From Plantibacter elymi (nom. nud.) (GTDB lineage Bacteria > Actinomycetota > Actinomycetes > Actinomycetales > Microbacteriaceae): a DNA stretch of 64,000 bases. Each line of letters begins with the position of its first letter. Position 1 is the first letter of the stretch. Below, piece by piece: positions 1 to 8,590 of the stretch. Below the pieces are notes generated by a model. The model had not been told where the DNA came from and did no database searches. It was given only the letters and a program-made list of their open reading frames with translations. The stretch is taken from contig NZ_FXWJ01000003.1 in assembly GCF_900177795.1 (NCBI RefSeq), positions 124,001 to 188,000 on the forward strand. Reading direction: 5' to 3'. Both the position numbers and the translations under genes were made by a program.

Positions 1-846
1 GCCGTTGACGATGCCTTCGATGGCCTGATCGATGGGGGCGTCGTCGAACACGATGTTCGCGGCCTTGCCACCGAGTTCGAGCGTCAGGCGCTTGTCGCTG
101 CCGGCGATGGTCTTCGCGATCTCGCGCCCGACGGCGGTCGACCCGGTGAAGGCGACCTTGTTGACGTCGGGGTGGCGCACGATCGCCGCCCCGGTCGCTC
201 CGGCACCCGTGACGATGTTCACGACACCGGCCGGCAGCTCGGCCTGCTGGAGGATCTCGGCGAAGATGAGTGCCGTGAGCGGCGTGGTCTCGGCCGGCTT
301 GATGACGACCGTGTTGCCGGCGGCGAGCGCCGGTGCGACCTTCCACGCGAGCATGAGGAGCGGGAAGTTCCACGGGATGACCTGCCCGGCCACGCCGAGG
401 GCACGGGGGTTCGCGCCGAGGCCCGCGTAGTCGAGCTTGTCGGCCCAACCGGCGTAGTAGAAGAACCAGGCGGCGACGAGCGGGACGTCGACGTCGCGGG
501 ACTCCTTGATCGGCTTGCCGTTGTCGAGGCTCTCCGCCACGGCGAGCTCGCGGGCGCGCTCCTGGACGAGGCGCGCGATCCGGAAGAGGTACTTGCCGCG
601 GTCGGCGCCCGACAGCTTCGACCACACGCGGTCGTAGGCACGCCGCGCGGCGGCGACGGCGCGATCGACGTCGGCGTCACTCGCCGCGGAGATCGTCGCG
701 ATCGACTGCTCGGTGCTCGGTGAGATCGTCTGGAAGGTCCCACCCGTCCCCTCGGTGAACTCCCCGTCGATGAAGAGACCGTACTCGGAACGGAGGTGGA
801 GGACGGAGGTGGACTCCGGGGCTGGTGCGTATTCGAGGAAGCTCAT
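1..846 (-). CDS. Aldehyde dehydrogenase, 3'-truncated by the window edge
   Basis: The first 282 residues of an NAD(P)-dependent aldehyde dehydrogenase are present; the gene runs off the left edge. Visible family motifs are the PWN motif ending at N160, the cofactor-binding K183 in VIKPAE, the Rossmann segment FTGSTAVG (233-240) and the general base E257 in LELGG. The catalytic cysteine would lie beyond the edge. The start ATG lies 6 bases downstream of the deoC stop on the same strand, so it is almost certainly co-transcribed with deoR-deoC. DeoC releases acetaldehyde, which this enzyme probably oxidises to acetate; that role is inferred from context. Confidence 0.93.
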   Translation of the reverse strand, partial: MSFLEYAPAPESTSVLHLRSEYGLFIDGEFTEGTGGTFQTISPSTEQSIATISAASDADVDRAVAAARRAYDRVWSKLSGADRGKYLFRIARLVQERARELAVAESLDNGKPIKESRDVDVPLVAAWFFYYAGWADKLDYAGLGANPRALGVAGQVIPWNFPLLMLAWKVAPALAAGNTVVIKPAETTPLTALIFAEILQQAELPAGVVNIVTGAGATGAAIVRHPDVNKVAFTGSTAVGREIAKTIAGSDKRLTLELGGKAANIVFDDAPIDQAIEGIVNG

Positions 847-852
847 GATGTC

Positions 853-1875
853 CTAGTCGATGGTGACGTAGTCGGGGCCGGAGTAGTGGCCGGTGGTGAG
901 TTTCTGACGCTGCAGGAGCACGTCGTTGAGGAGGCTCGAGGCACCGAAGCGGAACAGGTGCGGCTGGAGCCACTCCTCGCCGACCGTCTCCGCGACGGTC
1001 ACGAGGTACTTGATCGCGTCCTTCGAGGAACGGATGCCGCCGGCGGGCTTCACACCGATCTGCTCACCGGTGAGGCGGTGCCAGTCCCGGACGACCTCGA
1101 GCATGAGGAGGGTGACCGGGAGGGTCGCCGCGGGCGCGACCTTGCCGGTGGACGTCTTGATGAAGTCGCCGCCCGCGAGGATGGCGAGCCAGGAGGCGCG
1201 CTTCACGTTGTCGTAGGTGTTCAGCTCGCCGGTCTCGAGGATGACCTTGAGGTGCGCCGAGGTGCCGTCGCTCCGACGGCAGGCCTCCTTGACCGCGACG
1301 ATCTCGTCGAAGACCTGACCGTACCGACCGGAGAGGAACGCACCCCGGTCGATGACCATGTCGATCTCGTCCGCTCCGGCGTCGACGGCGTCGGCCGTGT
1401 CCGCCAGCTTGACCGCGAGGGAGGCGCGTCCGCTCGGGAAGGCCGTCGCGACCGCCGCGACGTTGATGCCGCCGGCGTCGTGTGCCGCACCGGGCTGCGT
1501 GTGCGCCGCGCCGAGGGCCTCGACGGCGTACGGCACCATGTCGCCGTAGACGCAGACCGCGGCGACGCGCGGTGTGGAGGGATCCCCGGCGTCCGGGGTG
1601 ATGGCCTTGGCCACGAGGGAGCGCACCTTGCCGGGGGTGTCGGCGCCCTCGAGCGTGGTGAGGTCGATGAGTTCGATGATGCGGTCGAGGGCCCAGGCCT
1701 TCGACGTCGTCTTGATCGAGCGCGTTCCGAGGTCCGCTGCGCGCTGTTCGAGCCCGACGGCGTCGACGCCCGCGAGGCCGTCGAGGTAGCGTCTGAGGCT
1801 GGCGTCGGTGACGGGGCCGTCGACGAGTTCGAGCGCCGTCGGCTTCGCCACGAGGTCGCCTGGTGGAGTGGTCAT
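853..1875 (-). CDS. deoC: Deoxyribose-phosphate aldolase
   Basis: A class I aldolase that splits 2-deoxyribose 5-phosphate into glyceraldehyde 3-phosphate and acetaldehyde, the last step of deoxynucleoside catabolism. The product is 340 residues. K240 in FIKTSTGK fits the Schiff-base lysine and K276 in VKPAGG the second active-site lysine. It belongs to the longer DeoC type, with about 80 residues before the barrel core seen in the short E. coli form. The start ATG overlaps the upstream regulator stop by four bases (ATGA), and an aldehyde dehydrogenase follows 6 bases later, making a three-gene deoxynucleoside operon. Confidence 0.95.
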   Translation of the reverse strand: MTTPPGDLVAKPTALELVDGPVTDASLRRYLDGLAGVDAVGLEQRAADLGTRSIKTTSKAWALDRIIELIDLTTLEGADTPGKVRSLVAKAITPDAGDPSTPRVAAVCVYGDMVPYAVEALGAAHTQPGAAHDAGGINVAAVATAFPSGRASLAVKLADTADAVDAGADEIDMVIDRGAFLSGRYGQVFDEIVAVKEACRRSDGTSAHLKVILETGELNTYDNVKRASWLAILAGGDFIKTSTGKVAPAATLPVTLLMLEVVRDWHRLTGEQIGVKPAGGIRSSKDAIKYLVTVAETVGEEWLQPHLFRFGASSLLNDVLLQRQKLTTGHYSGPDYVTID

Positions 1876-2873
1876 GGTGCGTTCCTTCCGAGCAGTTCCT
1901 GCTCCGGGGTGTGCTGCTTGGCGGATGATGGTTCGTGGTCGGCGAGGAGTGCCGTCGCGGTCGCCTCGTCGGTGACGAGCACGGTGCAGAGGCCGCTGCT
2001 GACGACGGCTCTCGCGACGGCGTGCTTCTGGGCTCCGGCGATGACCGCGATGCTGCGAGCGGCACGCCGGAGCGCTTCGAGTCCGAGCCCGACCGTGCGC
2101 TCGTCGAGTGTGGGGTCGACGATCATGCCCTCGGCGTCGATGTAGCGCCCGACGACATCGCCGACGGCACCGCGTGCGACCAGGACGTCGACGTCCGCGG
2201 CCGTGAGGTATCCGCTGTGGACGAGGGCGGAGTCCGGCCCGGCCACGCCCGCACCGTACAGGTAGGTGTCGGCCGCTGCGGCCGTGCGGAGCACCTCCGC
2301 GACCGTGCGGTCCGACTCGATGCTCAGCTTCGTCTCCAGGCGTTCGAAGATCGCCGGGCTCGGGAGCAGGGTGACGTCGCCACGGCCCTTCTCGGCGATC
2401 CGTGCAGCCGTGGCGGCCGCGGTGCCGACGCGCTGGTTGAGGCTCACGCCGCCGTTGATCTGCACGACGGAGAGCCCCGTGGCCCAGCCGTCGGACAGAT
2501 GGTCGGCGATGTCGCGCAGCGTCCTCCCCCAGCTCACGCCGAGCGTCCGCGGCACCGGTCGCATGGCGCCGAGGTAGTCGGCCGCCGCGCGAGCGACGCG
2601 TTCGTGGAGGTCGGCACTGTCGCTCGGGCTCGGCACGACGACCGCGTCCGAGAGTCCGAAGCGCTCGCGGAGCGCCCGTTCGAGCGGGAGGCGGCGTGCG
2701 CGCGGGTGCACGATCTCGATGCGGATGTAGCCGAGTTCCCGAGCCTGGGCGAGGAGCCGACCGACCTTCCACCGCGTGATGCCGAGCAGCGCGCCGATCT
2801 CGTCCTGGGTCTTCGTCTCGTCGTAGTAGAGCTCCGCGGCGCGCACCGCGAGCAGCTCGTCGCTTTCGATCAC
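1872..2873 (-). CDS. SorC/DeoR-type transcriptional regulator of the deo operon
   Basis: A 333-residue regulator with an N-terminal helix-turn-helix (KTQDEIGALLGITRWKVGRLL, about residues 18-38, split here as KTQDEIGALLG then ITRWKVGRLL) and a C-terminal SorC sugar-binding domain (GVSWGRTL, INGG, YLYGAGVAG). In this family the effector is a sugar phosphate, here probably deoxyribose 5-phosphate. A GTG start was chosen because GGAGGA lies 7 bases before it and because the promoter at 2899-2927 then sits directly upstream; longer readings would start inside the promoter. It is the first gene of the deo operon and probably autoregulates it through the palindrome at 2938-2957. Confidence 0.88.
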   Translation of the reverse strand: MIESDELLAVRAAELYYDETKTQDEIGALLGITRWKVGRLLAQARELGYIRIEIVHPRARRLPLERALRERFGLSDAVVVPSPSDSADLHERVARAAADYLGAMRPVPRTLGVSWGRTLRDIADHLSDGWATGLSVVQINGGVSLNQRVGTAAATAARIAEKGRGDVTLLPSPAIFERLETKLSIESDRTVAEVLRTAAAADTYLYGAGVAGPDSALVHSGYLTAADVDVLVARGAVGDVVGRYIDAEGMIVDPTLDERTVGLGLEALRRAARSIAVIAGAQKHAVARAVVSSGLCTVLVTDEATATALLADHEPSSAKQHTPEQELLGRNAP

Positions 2874-2898
2874 CTCGGGCCTCCTCCGGATCGTCTCC

Positions 2899-2927
2899 AG
2901 CCTAGGTCGCCACCACCACCCGGACAA
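2899..2927 (-). promoter_or_regulatory. Putative sigma-70-type promoter of the deo operon
   Basis: On the minus strand TTGTCC (2922-2927) is followed after exactly 17 bases by TAGGCT (2899-2904), 25 bases before the GTG start of the deo regulator. Both hexamers resemble housekeeping actinobacterial promoters. Identified by eye only. Confidence 0.55.
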
Positions 2928-2937
2928 CGCCTGTTGG

Positions 2938-2957
2938 TGCTCATGCTCAGATGAGCA
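2938..2957. promoter_or_regulatory. Operator-like perfect inverted repeat upstream of the deo operon
   Basis: The 20-base sequence TGCTCATGCTCAGATGAGCA is a perfect 7-6-7 inverted repeat, with a second direct TGCTCA inside it. It lies 10 bases upstream of the predicted -35 box. Position and symmetry fit a binding site for the SorC/DeoR-type regulator that starts the operon. Regulation is inferred. Confidence 0.5.
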
Positions 2958-3019
2958 GCGCCCGCTGCGCGGATGCGCATCGCCACTGTGGATCCGTCCG
3001 GAGGTCTGAAACAGACCGG

Positions 3020-4255
3020 TCAGCGACCGCGTGCTGCGAGGTCCGCCTCGATCGTCGTCGGTCGGCCGGTGATGCCGCCGGCGATCGCGCACAGCGCGCC
3101 CGTGGCCAGCAGGAGCAGCAACGGGACGGTCCACGATCCGGTCACGGCGTGCAGCAGGCTCACGACCAGGGGGCCGAGTGCGCCGAGGGTGTAGCCGACG
3201 CTCTGCACGAAGCCGCTCAGGGCGACCGCGCCCTCGTGGGTCGCCGTCCGCAGGTTGATGAGCACGAGGGCGAGCGGGAACAGCAGCGGGCCGAGCCCGG
3301 CCAGCAGCACCCACAGCCACGTGAGCGTCGCCGGCCACAGGAGCAGCCCGAGATAGCCGAACACGAAGCACGCGCTCGCGACGTAGACGAGGACGGCGAC
3401 GTTCCGCAGTCTCGCGACGAGCATCGGGACGATCAGGCTCGCCGGGACACCCATCGCAGAGAAGAGCGAGAGCAGCAGGCCGCCCTGGGCCGGGGTGACG
3501 CCGGCGACGTCACCGACGATGGTGGGAAGCCAGGTGAACATCGCGTAGGCGTTCAGCGAGGAGGTGGCGAACACCGCCGCGATGGCCCACGCGATCGGCG
3601 AGCGGTGGACGAGGACGCGCCCGGCGCGGGGCACCTCCTCGATCTCGGGATCCGTCGCGGCGGCGGCCCGGGCATCCCGACGCTCCCGGACGATGAGCGT
3701 GATCCAGGGCAGCACGGCGAGCATGGCGACGATGGACCACACCCCGAGCGACACCTGCCACCCCGCGGCATCGGCGACCGGTACGGCGATCAGCGGCGGG
3801 ATGAACGTGCTGACCGACAGGACCGTCGCATAGAGGGAGGTGACGAGGCCGACGCGGTCGGGGAAGTACTTCTTCACCAGCGGCGGGAGCACGACGTTGC
3901 CGATGCCGATCCCGGCGAAGCAGAGCGCACTCCCGATCGCGAGGACGGCGAAGTCGGGGGCGAGCGAGCGCATGAGGTGTCCGGCGACGATCGACCCGAG
4001 TGCGATGAGCAGTACCGGCTCGAGGTGCAGCCGACGCACGAGTCGCGGGGTGAAGACGCCGAAGAGGGCGAAGCACAGTGGCGGCAGCATCCCGAGGAGT
4101 CCCAGCCCGACCGACCCCACGCCGATGTCGCCGTCGATCTCGGCGAAGATCGGCGACAGCGAGGTGACGGCCGTGCGGAGGTTCGCCGCGACCAGCACGA
4201 TACCGACGAGCGCGAGGGCCCTCCCCCTCCACAGGGGCGGGGTTTCGGGAGTCAC
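3020..4255 (-). CDS. MFS transporter, CynX/NimT (cyanate permease-like) type
   Basis: A 411-residue integral membrane protein with about twelve hydrophobic segments and a charged central loop near residue 205. The opening (ALVGIVLVAANLRTAVTSLSP) resembles the CynX/NimT branch of the major facilitator superfamily, whose members move cyanate, nitroimidazoles and other small solutes. The substrate cannot be read from sequence, and no cyanase gene is nearby. The ATG overlaps the stop of the upstream lipoprotein gene by four bases, so the two are translationally coupled. Confidence 0.85.
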   Translation of the reverse strand: MTPETPPLWRGRALALVGIVLVAANLRTAVTSLSPIFAEIDGDIGVGSVGLGLLGMLPPLCFALFGVFTPRLVRRLHLEPVLLIALGSIVAGHLMRSLAPDFAVLAIGSALCFAGIGIGNVVLPPLVKKYFPDRVGLVTSLYATVLSVSTFIPPLIAVPVADAAGWQVSLGVWSIVAMLAVLPWITLIVRERRDARAAAATDPEIEEVPRAGRVLVHRSPIAWAIAAVFATSSLNAYAMFTWLPTIVGDVAGVTPAQGGLLLSLFSAMGVPASLIVPMLVARLRNVAVLVYVASACFVFGYLGLLLWPATLTWLWVLLAGLGPLLFPLALVLINLRTATHEGAVALSGFVQSVGYTLGALGPLVVSLLHAVTGSWTVPLLLLLATGALCAIAGGITGRPTTIEADLAARGR

Positions 4256-4959
4256 GCGCCCCAGTTCGGGGACGGCGCCACCACACGCTCGATCGGTGCG
4301 GCGTCCGAACCGATGACGCCGACCGCCCAGGACCGGGATTCGACTCCCGGCTCGTCGACCGCCGGCGGGATGGGTGTGACGTCGGCTCGGATGAACACCT
4401 GTGGCGTACCGTCAGGCATGGTGTAGCGCTGGACATCCTCCGGTGCGGCTCCCTCGGCACCCGAGACCTCCGCAGCCATGGCTTCGGTGTCGTCGCCCAC
4501 CGCGTAGCCACCGACCACCTCGATCCGGACACCCGACTCCTCGGCGGACTCGACGAACACGACCGTCGCAGGGTTGTACGGCTCGCTCTGCTCGACCTCG
4601 CGCTCGACGACGGCCACACCACCCCAGGTGTAGCGGGTGCCGGGTGGAGTCTCATTCCCACCGGGATCGGCTGAGACGACGGGGTCTGCGCCGAACGCGG
4701 CCGTGAGGGCTGCAACGAGCGATGCGGTGGGGTCGAAGTAGCGCACCGAGGTGATCAGCGTGTCGTCTTCCGCGACGACCTCCACCTTCTCCGCGCCGAT
4801 GACGACGCGCGAGGCCACAGGCGCGGGTGCCGCCGTGGGTGTGGACGACGTTGCGGTCGTCGTCGGGCTGGCACTCGGCGCAGCCGCTTGCGGCGCACAG
4901 CCGACGAGGAGCAGGAGACCCGCGACGAGCGCAGGCAGGACACGAAGACGTGAGTGCAT
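4252..4959 (-). CDS. Putative lipoprotein of unknown function
   Basis: A 235-residue secreted protein. The N-terminus has a basic start, a hydrophobic core and a lipobox ending at LLVGC (cysteine near residue 21), followed by a Ser/Thr/Ala/Pro-rich linker and a folded domain without a motif I recognise. The ATG was chosen because it gives a complete signal peptide and has GGGGGA about 8 bases upstream. It overlaps the start of the permease gene downstream by four bases. It may serve as an extracytoplasmic partner of that permease, but only adjacency supports this. Confidence 0.75.
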   Translation of the reverse strand: MHSRLRVLPALVAGLLLLVGCAPQAAAPSASPTTTATSSTPTAAPAPVASRVVIGAEKVEVVAEDDTLITSVRYFDPTASLVAALTAAFGADPVVSADPGGNETPPGTRYTWGGVAVVEREVEQSEPYNPATVVFVESAEESGVRIEVVGGYAVGDDTEAMAAEVSGAEGAAPEDVQRYTMPDGTPQVFIRADVTPIPPAVDEPGVESRSWAVGVIGSDAAPIERVVAPSPNWGA

Positions 4960-5060
4960 GGTTGGATTCCCCCGGGTGATGTGGCCCGAACGGGCGTTCA
5001 CCAGCCTATCGATCGGCACGTTCATGCGCGTCGGAGACACCCCGAGACGCGGCGCGTCGG

Positions 5061-5993
5061 CTAGGACAGCATCCGACGCGCGCGTTCGACGTCGTCGGTC
5101 ATCTGCACGATGAGCGGCTCGATCCCGGTGAACGCGACCATGCCGCGGATGCGCTCGACGAACTGCACCTCGACCTCGTCGTCGTAGAGGTCGAGATCGG
5201 TCTCGTCGAGGACGTAGGCCTCGACCTGCTTCTGCGGGACGCCGTCGAAGGTCGGGTTGTTCCCGACCGAGATCGCCGCCGGATACCGACGTCCTCGCCA
5301 GAACAACCAACCCGCGTACACACCGTCCGCGGGGATGAGACCCTGCGAATCCGGAGACAGGTTGGCGGTCGGGAAGCCGAGTTCCCGGCCACGCTTGGCA
5401 CCGTGGACGACGACTCCCCGCACGCCGGGCGGACGACCGAGGAGTCGCGACGCCTCGCGGACGTCACCCTCCTCGAGGAGTTCGCGGATCCAGGTGGACG
5501 ACACCCGCCGCCCGCCGCCGGGACGGACGTCGTCGACGACGCGCACGGAGAACCCGTAGACCTCACCGAACGACTCCAGCGTGGCGACCGTGCCGAGGCC
5601 GCGATGGCCGAAGCGGAAGTCCTCGCCGACGAGCACCGTCCTGGCGTGCAATGCTCCGACGAGGATCGAGGTGACGAACTCCTCGGGCGTGAGCTGGGCC
5701 AGTGTCTGGTCGAAGCGCAGCAGCAAGGCGGCGTCGACCCCGGCGGCCGCCAGGAGACCGAGCTTCTGCTCGTTGCTCACGAGCGACGCCGGGCAGCGGT
5801 CGGGGTTGATGAGACTCAGCGGATTGCGGTCGAAGGTGACGGCGACGGAGCTGAGGCCGGCGGCCGAAGCCTCCTCGAGGAGCGCGGCGACGACGGCGCG
5901 GTGACCCGTGTGGACGCCGTCGAACTTGCCGATGGTGACGGCCGACGGTCCGAAGGCGTCGGGGACCTGGTCGAGCTCGGTGAACGTGATCAT
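5061..5993 (-). CDS. ribF: Bifunctional riboflavin kinase / FAD synthetase
   Basis: This enzyme phosphorylates riboflavin to FMN and adenylylates FMN to FAD. The 310-residue product has the N-terminal nucleotidyltransferase domain with GKFDGVHTGH near residue 23 and the C-terminal riboflavin kinase domain with RELGFPTANL near residue 205. The length is normal. The start ATG overlaps the upstream membrane-protein stop by four bases. It is the last gene of a truB-membrane protein-membrane protein-ribF operon; a link between truB and ribF is common in bacteria. Confidence 0.96.
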   Translation of the reverse strand: MITFTELDQVPDAFGPSAVTIGKFDGVHTGHRAVVAALLEEASAAGLSSVAVTFDRNPLSLINPDRCPASLVSNEQKLGLLAAAGVDAALLLRFDQTLAQLTPEEFVTSILVGALHARTVLVGEDFRFGHRGLGTVATLESFGEVYGFSVRVVDDVRPGGGRRVSSTWIRELLEEGDVREASRLLGRPPGVRGVVVHGAKRGRELGFPTANLSPDSQGLIPADGVYAGWLFWRGRRYPAAISVGNNPTFDGVPQKQVEAYVLDETDLDLYDDEVEVQFVERIRGMVAFTGIEPLIVQMTDDVERARRMLS

Positions 5994-6409
5994 TTGCCGG
6001 TACGCCGATGTCCGGCCAACCACCACAGTCCGAGGACCGGGAGGACGAGCGGGATGAAGACGTACCCGCGACCGAAGACGGACCAGACCGTGTCGTGGGG
6101 GAAGAGCTCGGGATCGAGCAGGCTCAGCAAGCCGACGATCAGGACCCCGGCGAGCTCGAAGGAGATCGTGGCCCATGCGATCCGCCGCCAGACGGCGCCT
6201 GGAGCGACGAGCGAGACGGTCGCCAGGATGTACACCACCGCGGCGACGGCCGAGAGCACGTAAGCCAGGGGCGCCTGGTCGAACTTGGTCGTGATCTGCA
6301 CCACGGACCGGCCGGTGGCGGCGAGCGCCAGGATGCCGTAGACGGCGACGAGCACGACCCCGACACCACGGACGCGTGGACGGGCTGGAGCGGTGGTGGG
6401 GAGAGGCAT
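5990..6409 (-). CDS. Small four-helix membrane protein
   Basis: A 139-residue protein with four hydrophobic segments (about residues 16-36, 48-68, 79-98 and 112-132) and short charged ends. No catalytic motif was seen. It lies between another small membrane protein and ribF, overlapping the ribF start by four bases, so it is co-expressed with flavin synthesis. That ordering does not show a functional tie. Function unknown. Confidence 0.75.
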   Translation of the reverse strand: MPLPTTAPARPRVRGVGVVLVAVYGILALAATGRSVVQITTKFDQAPLAYVLSAVAAVVYILATVSLVAPGAVWRRIAWATISFELAGVLIVGLLSLLDPELFPHDTVWSVFGRGYVFIPLVLPVLGLWWLAGHRRTGK

Positions 6410-6511
6410 GACCCGACGATTCTATGCGACGCAGGCCCTCGCCCAGGCACTTCGCGACGGTCACGCGGGCTGCGGCGCCCTCGCCCTCCACCGTCGTCGA
6501 TGCGCCGACGG

Positions 6512-6880
6512 TCAGCCGAGCTGGACGGTCCAGATCTGCTCCATGCGGTAGAGCATCACCGCGATCGCGAGACAGACGACGCCGAGGACGACCGTCGACC
6601 ATCGGGTGCGGTCGACGAGCGCCCAGAACCCGCCGGCGATCGGCAGGATCATCGCGGAGACGAGGTAGGTGTAGAACTCGGGCACACTCCCCGTGGCGGT
6701 GTTCCCGAACGCGGGTGCGGCGATCGCCACCACCAGCTGCACGATGAGGAGGACCTCGACGAGTGCTGTCGCCCCCATCGTCAGGTCGTTCGGCGCGCGC
6801 CCGGCGAATCCGAGCACGATGCAGAGGAGCCCGGCCACGACCGCGACCGCGATCTGCGCGAGGGTGAACCACTCGATCAT
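6512..6880 (-). CDS. Small four-helix membrane protein
   Basis: A 122-residue hydrophobic protein with four predicted membrane segments and no recognisable motif. Its ATG overlaps the truB stop by four bases, so it is translated with truB. About 100 bases without a clear gene or terminator separate it from the next membrane protein. Function unknown. Confidence 0.72.
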   Translation of the reverse strand: MIEWFTLAQIAVAVVAGLLCIVLGFAGRAPNDLTMGATALVEVLLIVQLVVAIAAPAFGNTATGSVPEFYTYLVSAMILPIAGGFWALVDRTRWSTVVLGVVCLAIAVMLYRMEQIWTVQLG

Positions 6881-7812
6881 GCCGGTTCCTCCGCCGGGAA
6901 GTTCACGACCGACTTGAGCGAGCCGCCACGGCGCTCCACGAGCCCCACCAGTCGGCCGTCCGGAGCGATGGCGGCGATCGGACCGGTGTGGCCGGCCGGC
7001 AGGTCGCGTTCGAGCCGCTTCCCATGGCCGAGGTCGACCGCCTCCTGCTCCGTGAGATCGAGGGCACCGAACAGGCGCTTCGCGACGTCGGCCGGGTGCA
7101 ACAGTGCCGTCTCCACGTCGAGGTCGTCGATCGTCGACGCGTCCGTGACGTCGAAGGGTCCGATGCGGGTCCGGCGAAGCGCGGTGAGATGGCCGCCGAC
7201 GCCGAGGGATGCCCCCAGGTCGCGGGCGAGGGCGCGGATGTAGGTGCCGGACGAGCAGACGACCCGGACGTCGACGTCGACGGCCGCGCCATCCCGACGG
7301 ATGGTCAGCACGTCGAACGCACTGACGGTGACCGCTCGGGACTTCAGCTCCACCTCGATCCCCTCGCGGGCCAGGGCGTAGGCGCGCTTCCCGCCCACCT
7401 TGATGGCGCTCACCGTGCTCGGCACCTGCTCGATGTCGCCCGTCAGCGGACGGATCGCGGCGATGATCGCGTCGTCGTCCACCGCTGCCACCGCGGCCTG
7501 GTCGGCGCGCTCGGTGACCTCACCTTCGGCGTCGTCGGTGGAGGTCGCCTCGCCGAGGCGGATGGTCGCCGTGTACTCCTTGTCGAGACCGACGATGAAC
7601 GTCAGCAGTCGGGTCGATGAGCGCGTGCCCAACACGAGCAGCCCAGTGGCCATGGGGTCGAGCGTCCCCGCATGCCCCACCTTGCGCGTGCCCGCGAGCC
7701 GTCGCACCCGGGCGACCGCGTCGTGGGAGGTGTGCCCCTGCGGCTTGTCGATGAGGAGGATACCGGGACGGGCGGACGCCGACCCGGGTGCTGCTGTGCT
7801 GTTCTCGACCAC
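6877..7812 (-). CDS. truB: tRNA pseudouridine-55 synthase
   Basis: This enzyme converts U55 of the tRNA T-loop to pseudouridine. The 311-residue product begins with the TruB signature GILLIDKPQGHTSHDA, then VGHAGTLDPMATG, whose Asp is the catalytic residue. The C-terminal third resembles the PUA-like extension. The GTG start follows a TACCGT -10 box by exactly 6 bases and lacks a Shine-Dalgarno, so the message is probably leaderless. Longer in-frame readings upstream have no family similarity. It heads the operon that ends with ribF. Confidence 0.95.
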   Translation of the reverse strand: MVENSTAAPGSASARPGILLIDKPQGHTSHDAVARVRRLAGTRKVGHAGTLDPMATGLLVLGTRSSTRLLTFIVGLDKEYTATIRLGEATSTDDAEGEVTERADQAAVAAVDDDAIIAAIRPLTGDIEQVPSTVSAIKVGGKRAYALAREGIEVELKSRAVTVSAFDVLTIRRDGAAVDVDVRVVCSSGTYIRALARDLGASLGVGGHLTALRRTRIGPFDVTDASTIDDLDVETALLHPADVAKRLFGALDLTEQEAVDLGHGKRLERDLPAGHTGPIAAIAPDGRLVGLVERRGGSLKSVVNFPAEEPA

Positions 7813-7818
7813 CCTGCA

Positions 7819-7824
7819 ACGGTA
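7819..7824 (-). promoter_or_regulatory. -10 box for leaderless truB transcript
   Basis: TACCGT on the minus strand lies exactly 6 bases before the truB GTG. With transcription starting about 7 bases downstream of a -10 box, the message would begin at the start codon. Supports the GTG chosen. Confidence 0.45.
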
Positions 7825-7877
7825 CCAGCGGCCGTCGGCACCGCCGGGCGGCCGGAGCACCCCCTGGACGGCGGCGC

Positions 7878-8552
7878 TCAGCAGAAATCGGCGAAGATCC
7901 GCTGTGGGTGCCGCTCGTCCGTGTTGTCCACGAGGGCGGTCGCCCGCGCGGTCGGGTCGTCGTCCTTGCGGTAGAGCGCCTGCCCGCCCACGTAGCGCGC
8001 GTTGGACGGCGCCGTCGGGTCGGCGTCGACGCCGAGGCGCTCGTGCAGCCGCTCGTAGGCCGTCGCCATCGGGACGTCGAGCCAGACCGACGCATGCCAG
8101 AGGCCGCGGAGCTCGGGACGGTTCAGGAAGACGCCGTCGACGATGAGGACGGCGTCCTGCGGGCCGGTCGTCCAACGCAAGGGAGCGCCGACGTCGCGCT
8201 GCTCGTCGAACCCGACGAGTTGGAAACCGGCGCTGCCAGCCAGGCGGAAGGGCTCGACGAGTACCCGGCGGAACAGCGAATAGTCGAACGAGTCGAGCCA
8301 GTAACCCTCGGCAGAGTCCCGCCCCCGCGCGTACCGTTCCTCGCGAGGACGGTGGAAGTCGTCGATCGACGCGCGGAACACCGCGCGTCCGGCCTCGTCG
8401 AACACCTCGGCCAGTCCGTCGGCGAACGCCGCCGTGCCGGAGCCGCTGACGCCGTCCACCGCGATGAGGGTACGGCCTCGTGGGTAGTCCCGCTGGAACT
8501 GGTCTCGCAGCTGCCGGAGCAACTCGATCCGTGGTGTCGTGACGAGCTTCAT
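7878..8552 (-). CDS. Uridine kinase-like P-loop protein with altered Walker A
   Basis: A 224-residue protein resembling the uridine kinase/phosphoribulokinase branch of P-loop enzymes: AVDGVSGSG at 31-39, the acidic DDFHRPREERYARGRDS segment near residue 82, and VDGVFLNRPEL near 138. The Walker A lysine is absent: GSG is followed by T40-A41 where the family has Lys-Thr/Ser. Either it has lost kinase activity or it uses another residue. The ATG follows a TAGGCT box by 7 bases (leaderless), and the gene is divergent from the mutY-like gene. The family assignment is reasonable; the activity is uncertain. Confidence 0.75.
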   Translation of the reverse strand: MKLVTTPRIELLRQLRDQFQRDYPRGRTLIAVDGVSGSGTAAFADGLAEVFDEAGRAVFRASIDDFHRPREERYARGRDSAEGYWLDSFDYSLFRRVLVEPFRLAGSAGFQLVGFDEQRDVGAPLRWTTGPQDAVLIVDGVFLNRPELRGLWHASVWLDVPMATAYERLHERLGVDADPTAPSNARYVGGQALYRKDDDPTARATALVDNTDERHPQRIFADFC

Positions 8553-8559
8553 GGCGCCG

Positions 8560-8584
8560 AGCCTACCCGCGCGGATCGTAGGCT
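8560..8584. promoter_or_regulatory. Divergent -10 boxes for the kinase-like and mutY-like genes
   Basis: A minus-strand TAGGCT (8560-8565) lies 7 bases before the kinase-like ATG, and a plus-strand TAGGCT (8579-8584) lies 6 bases before the mutY-like GTG. The two promoters face away from each other across 13 bases, and both transcripts would be leaderless. Confidence 0.45.
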
Positions 8585-8590
8585 GGTGCG

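Noticed and set aside
2951-4426. A 491-codon open frame opposite the MFS transporter
   Set aside because: Arg/Glu/Asp/Gln-rich reading with no hydrophobic core; the membrane protein on the other strand explains the base pattern.
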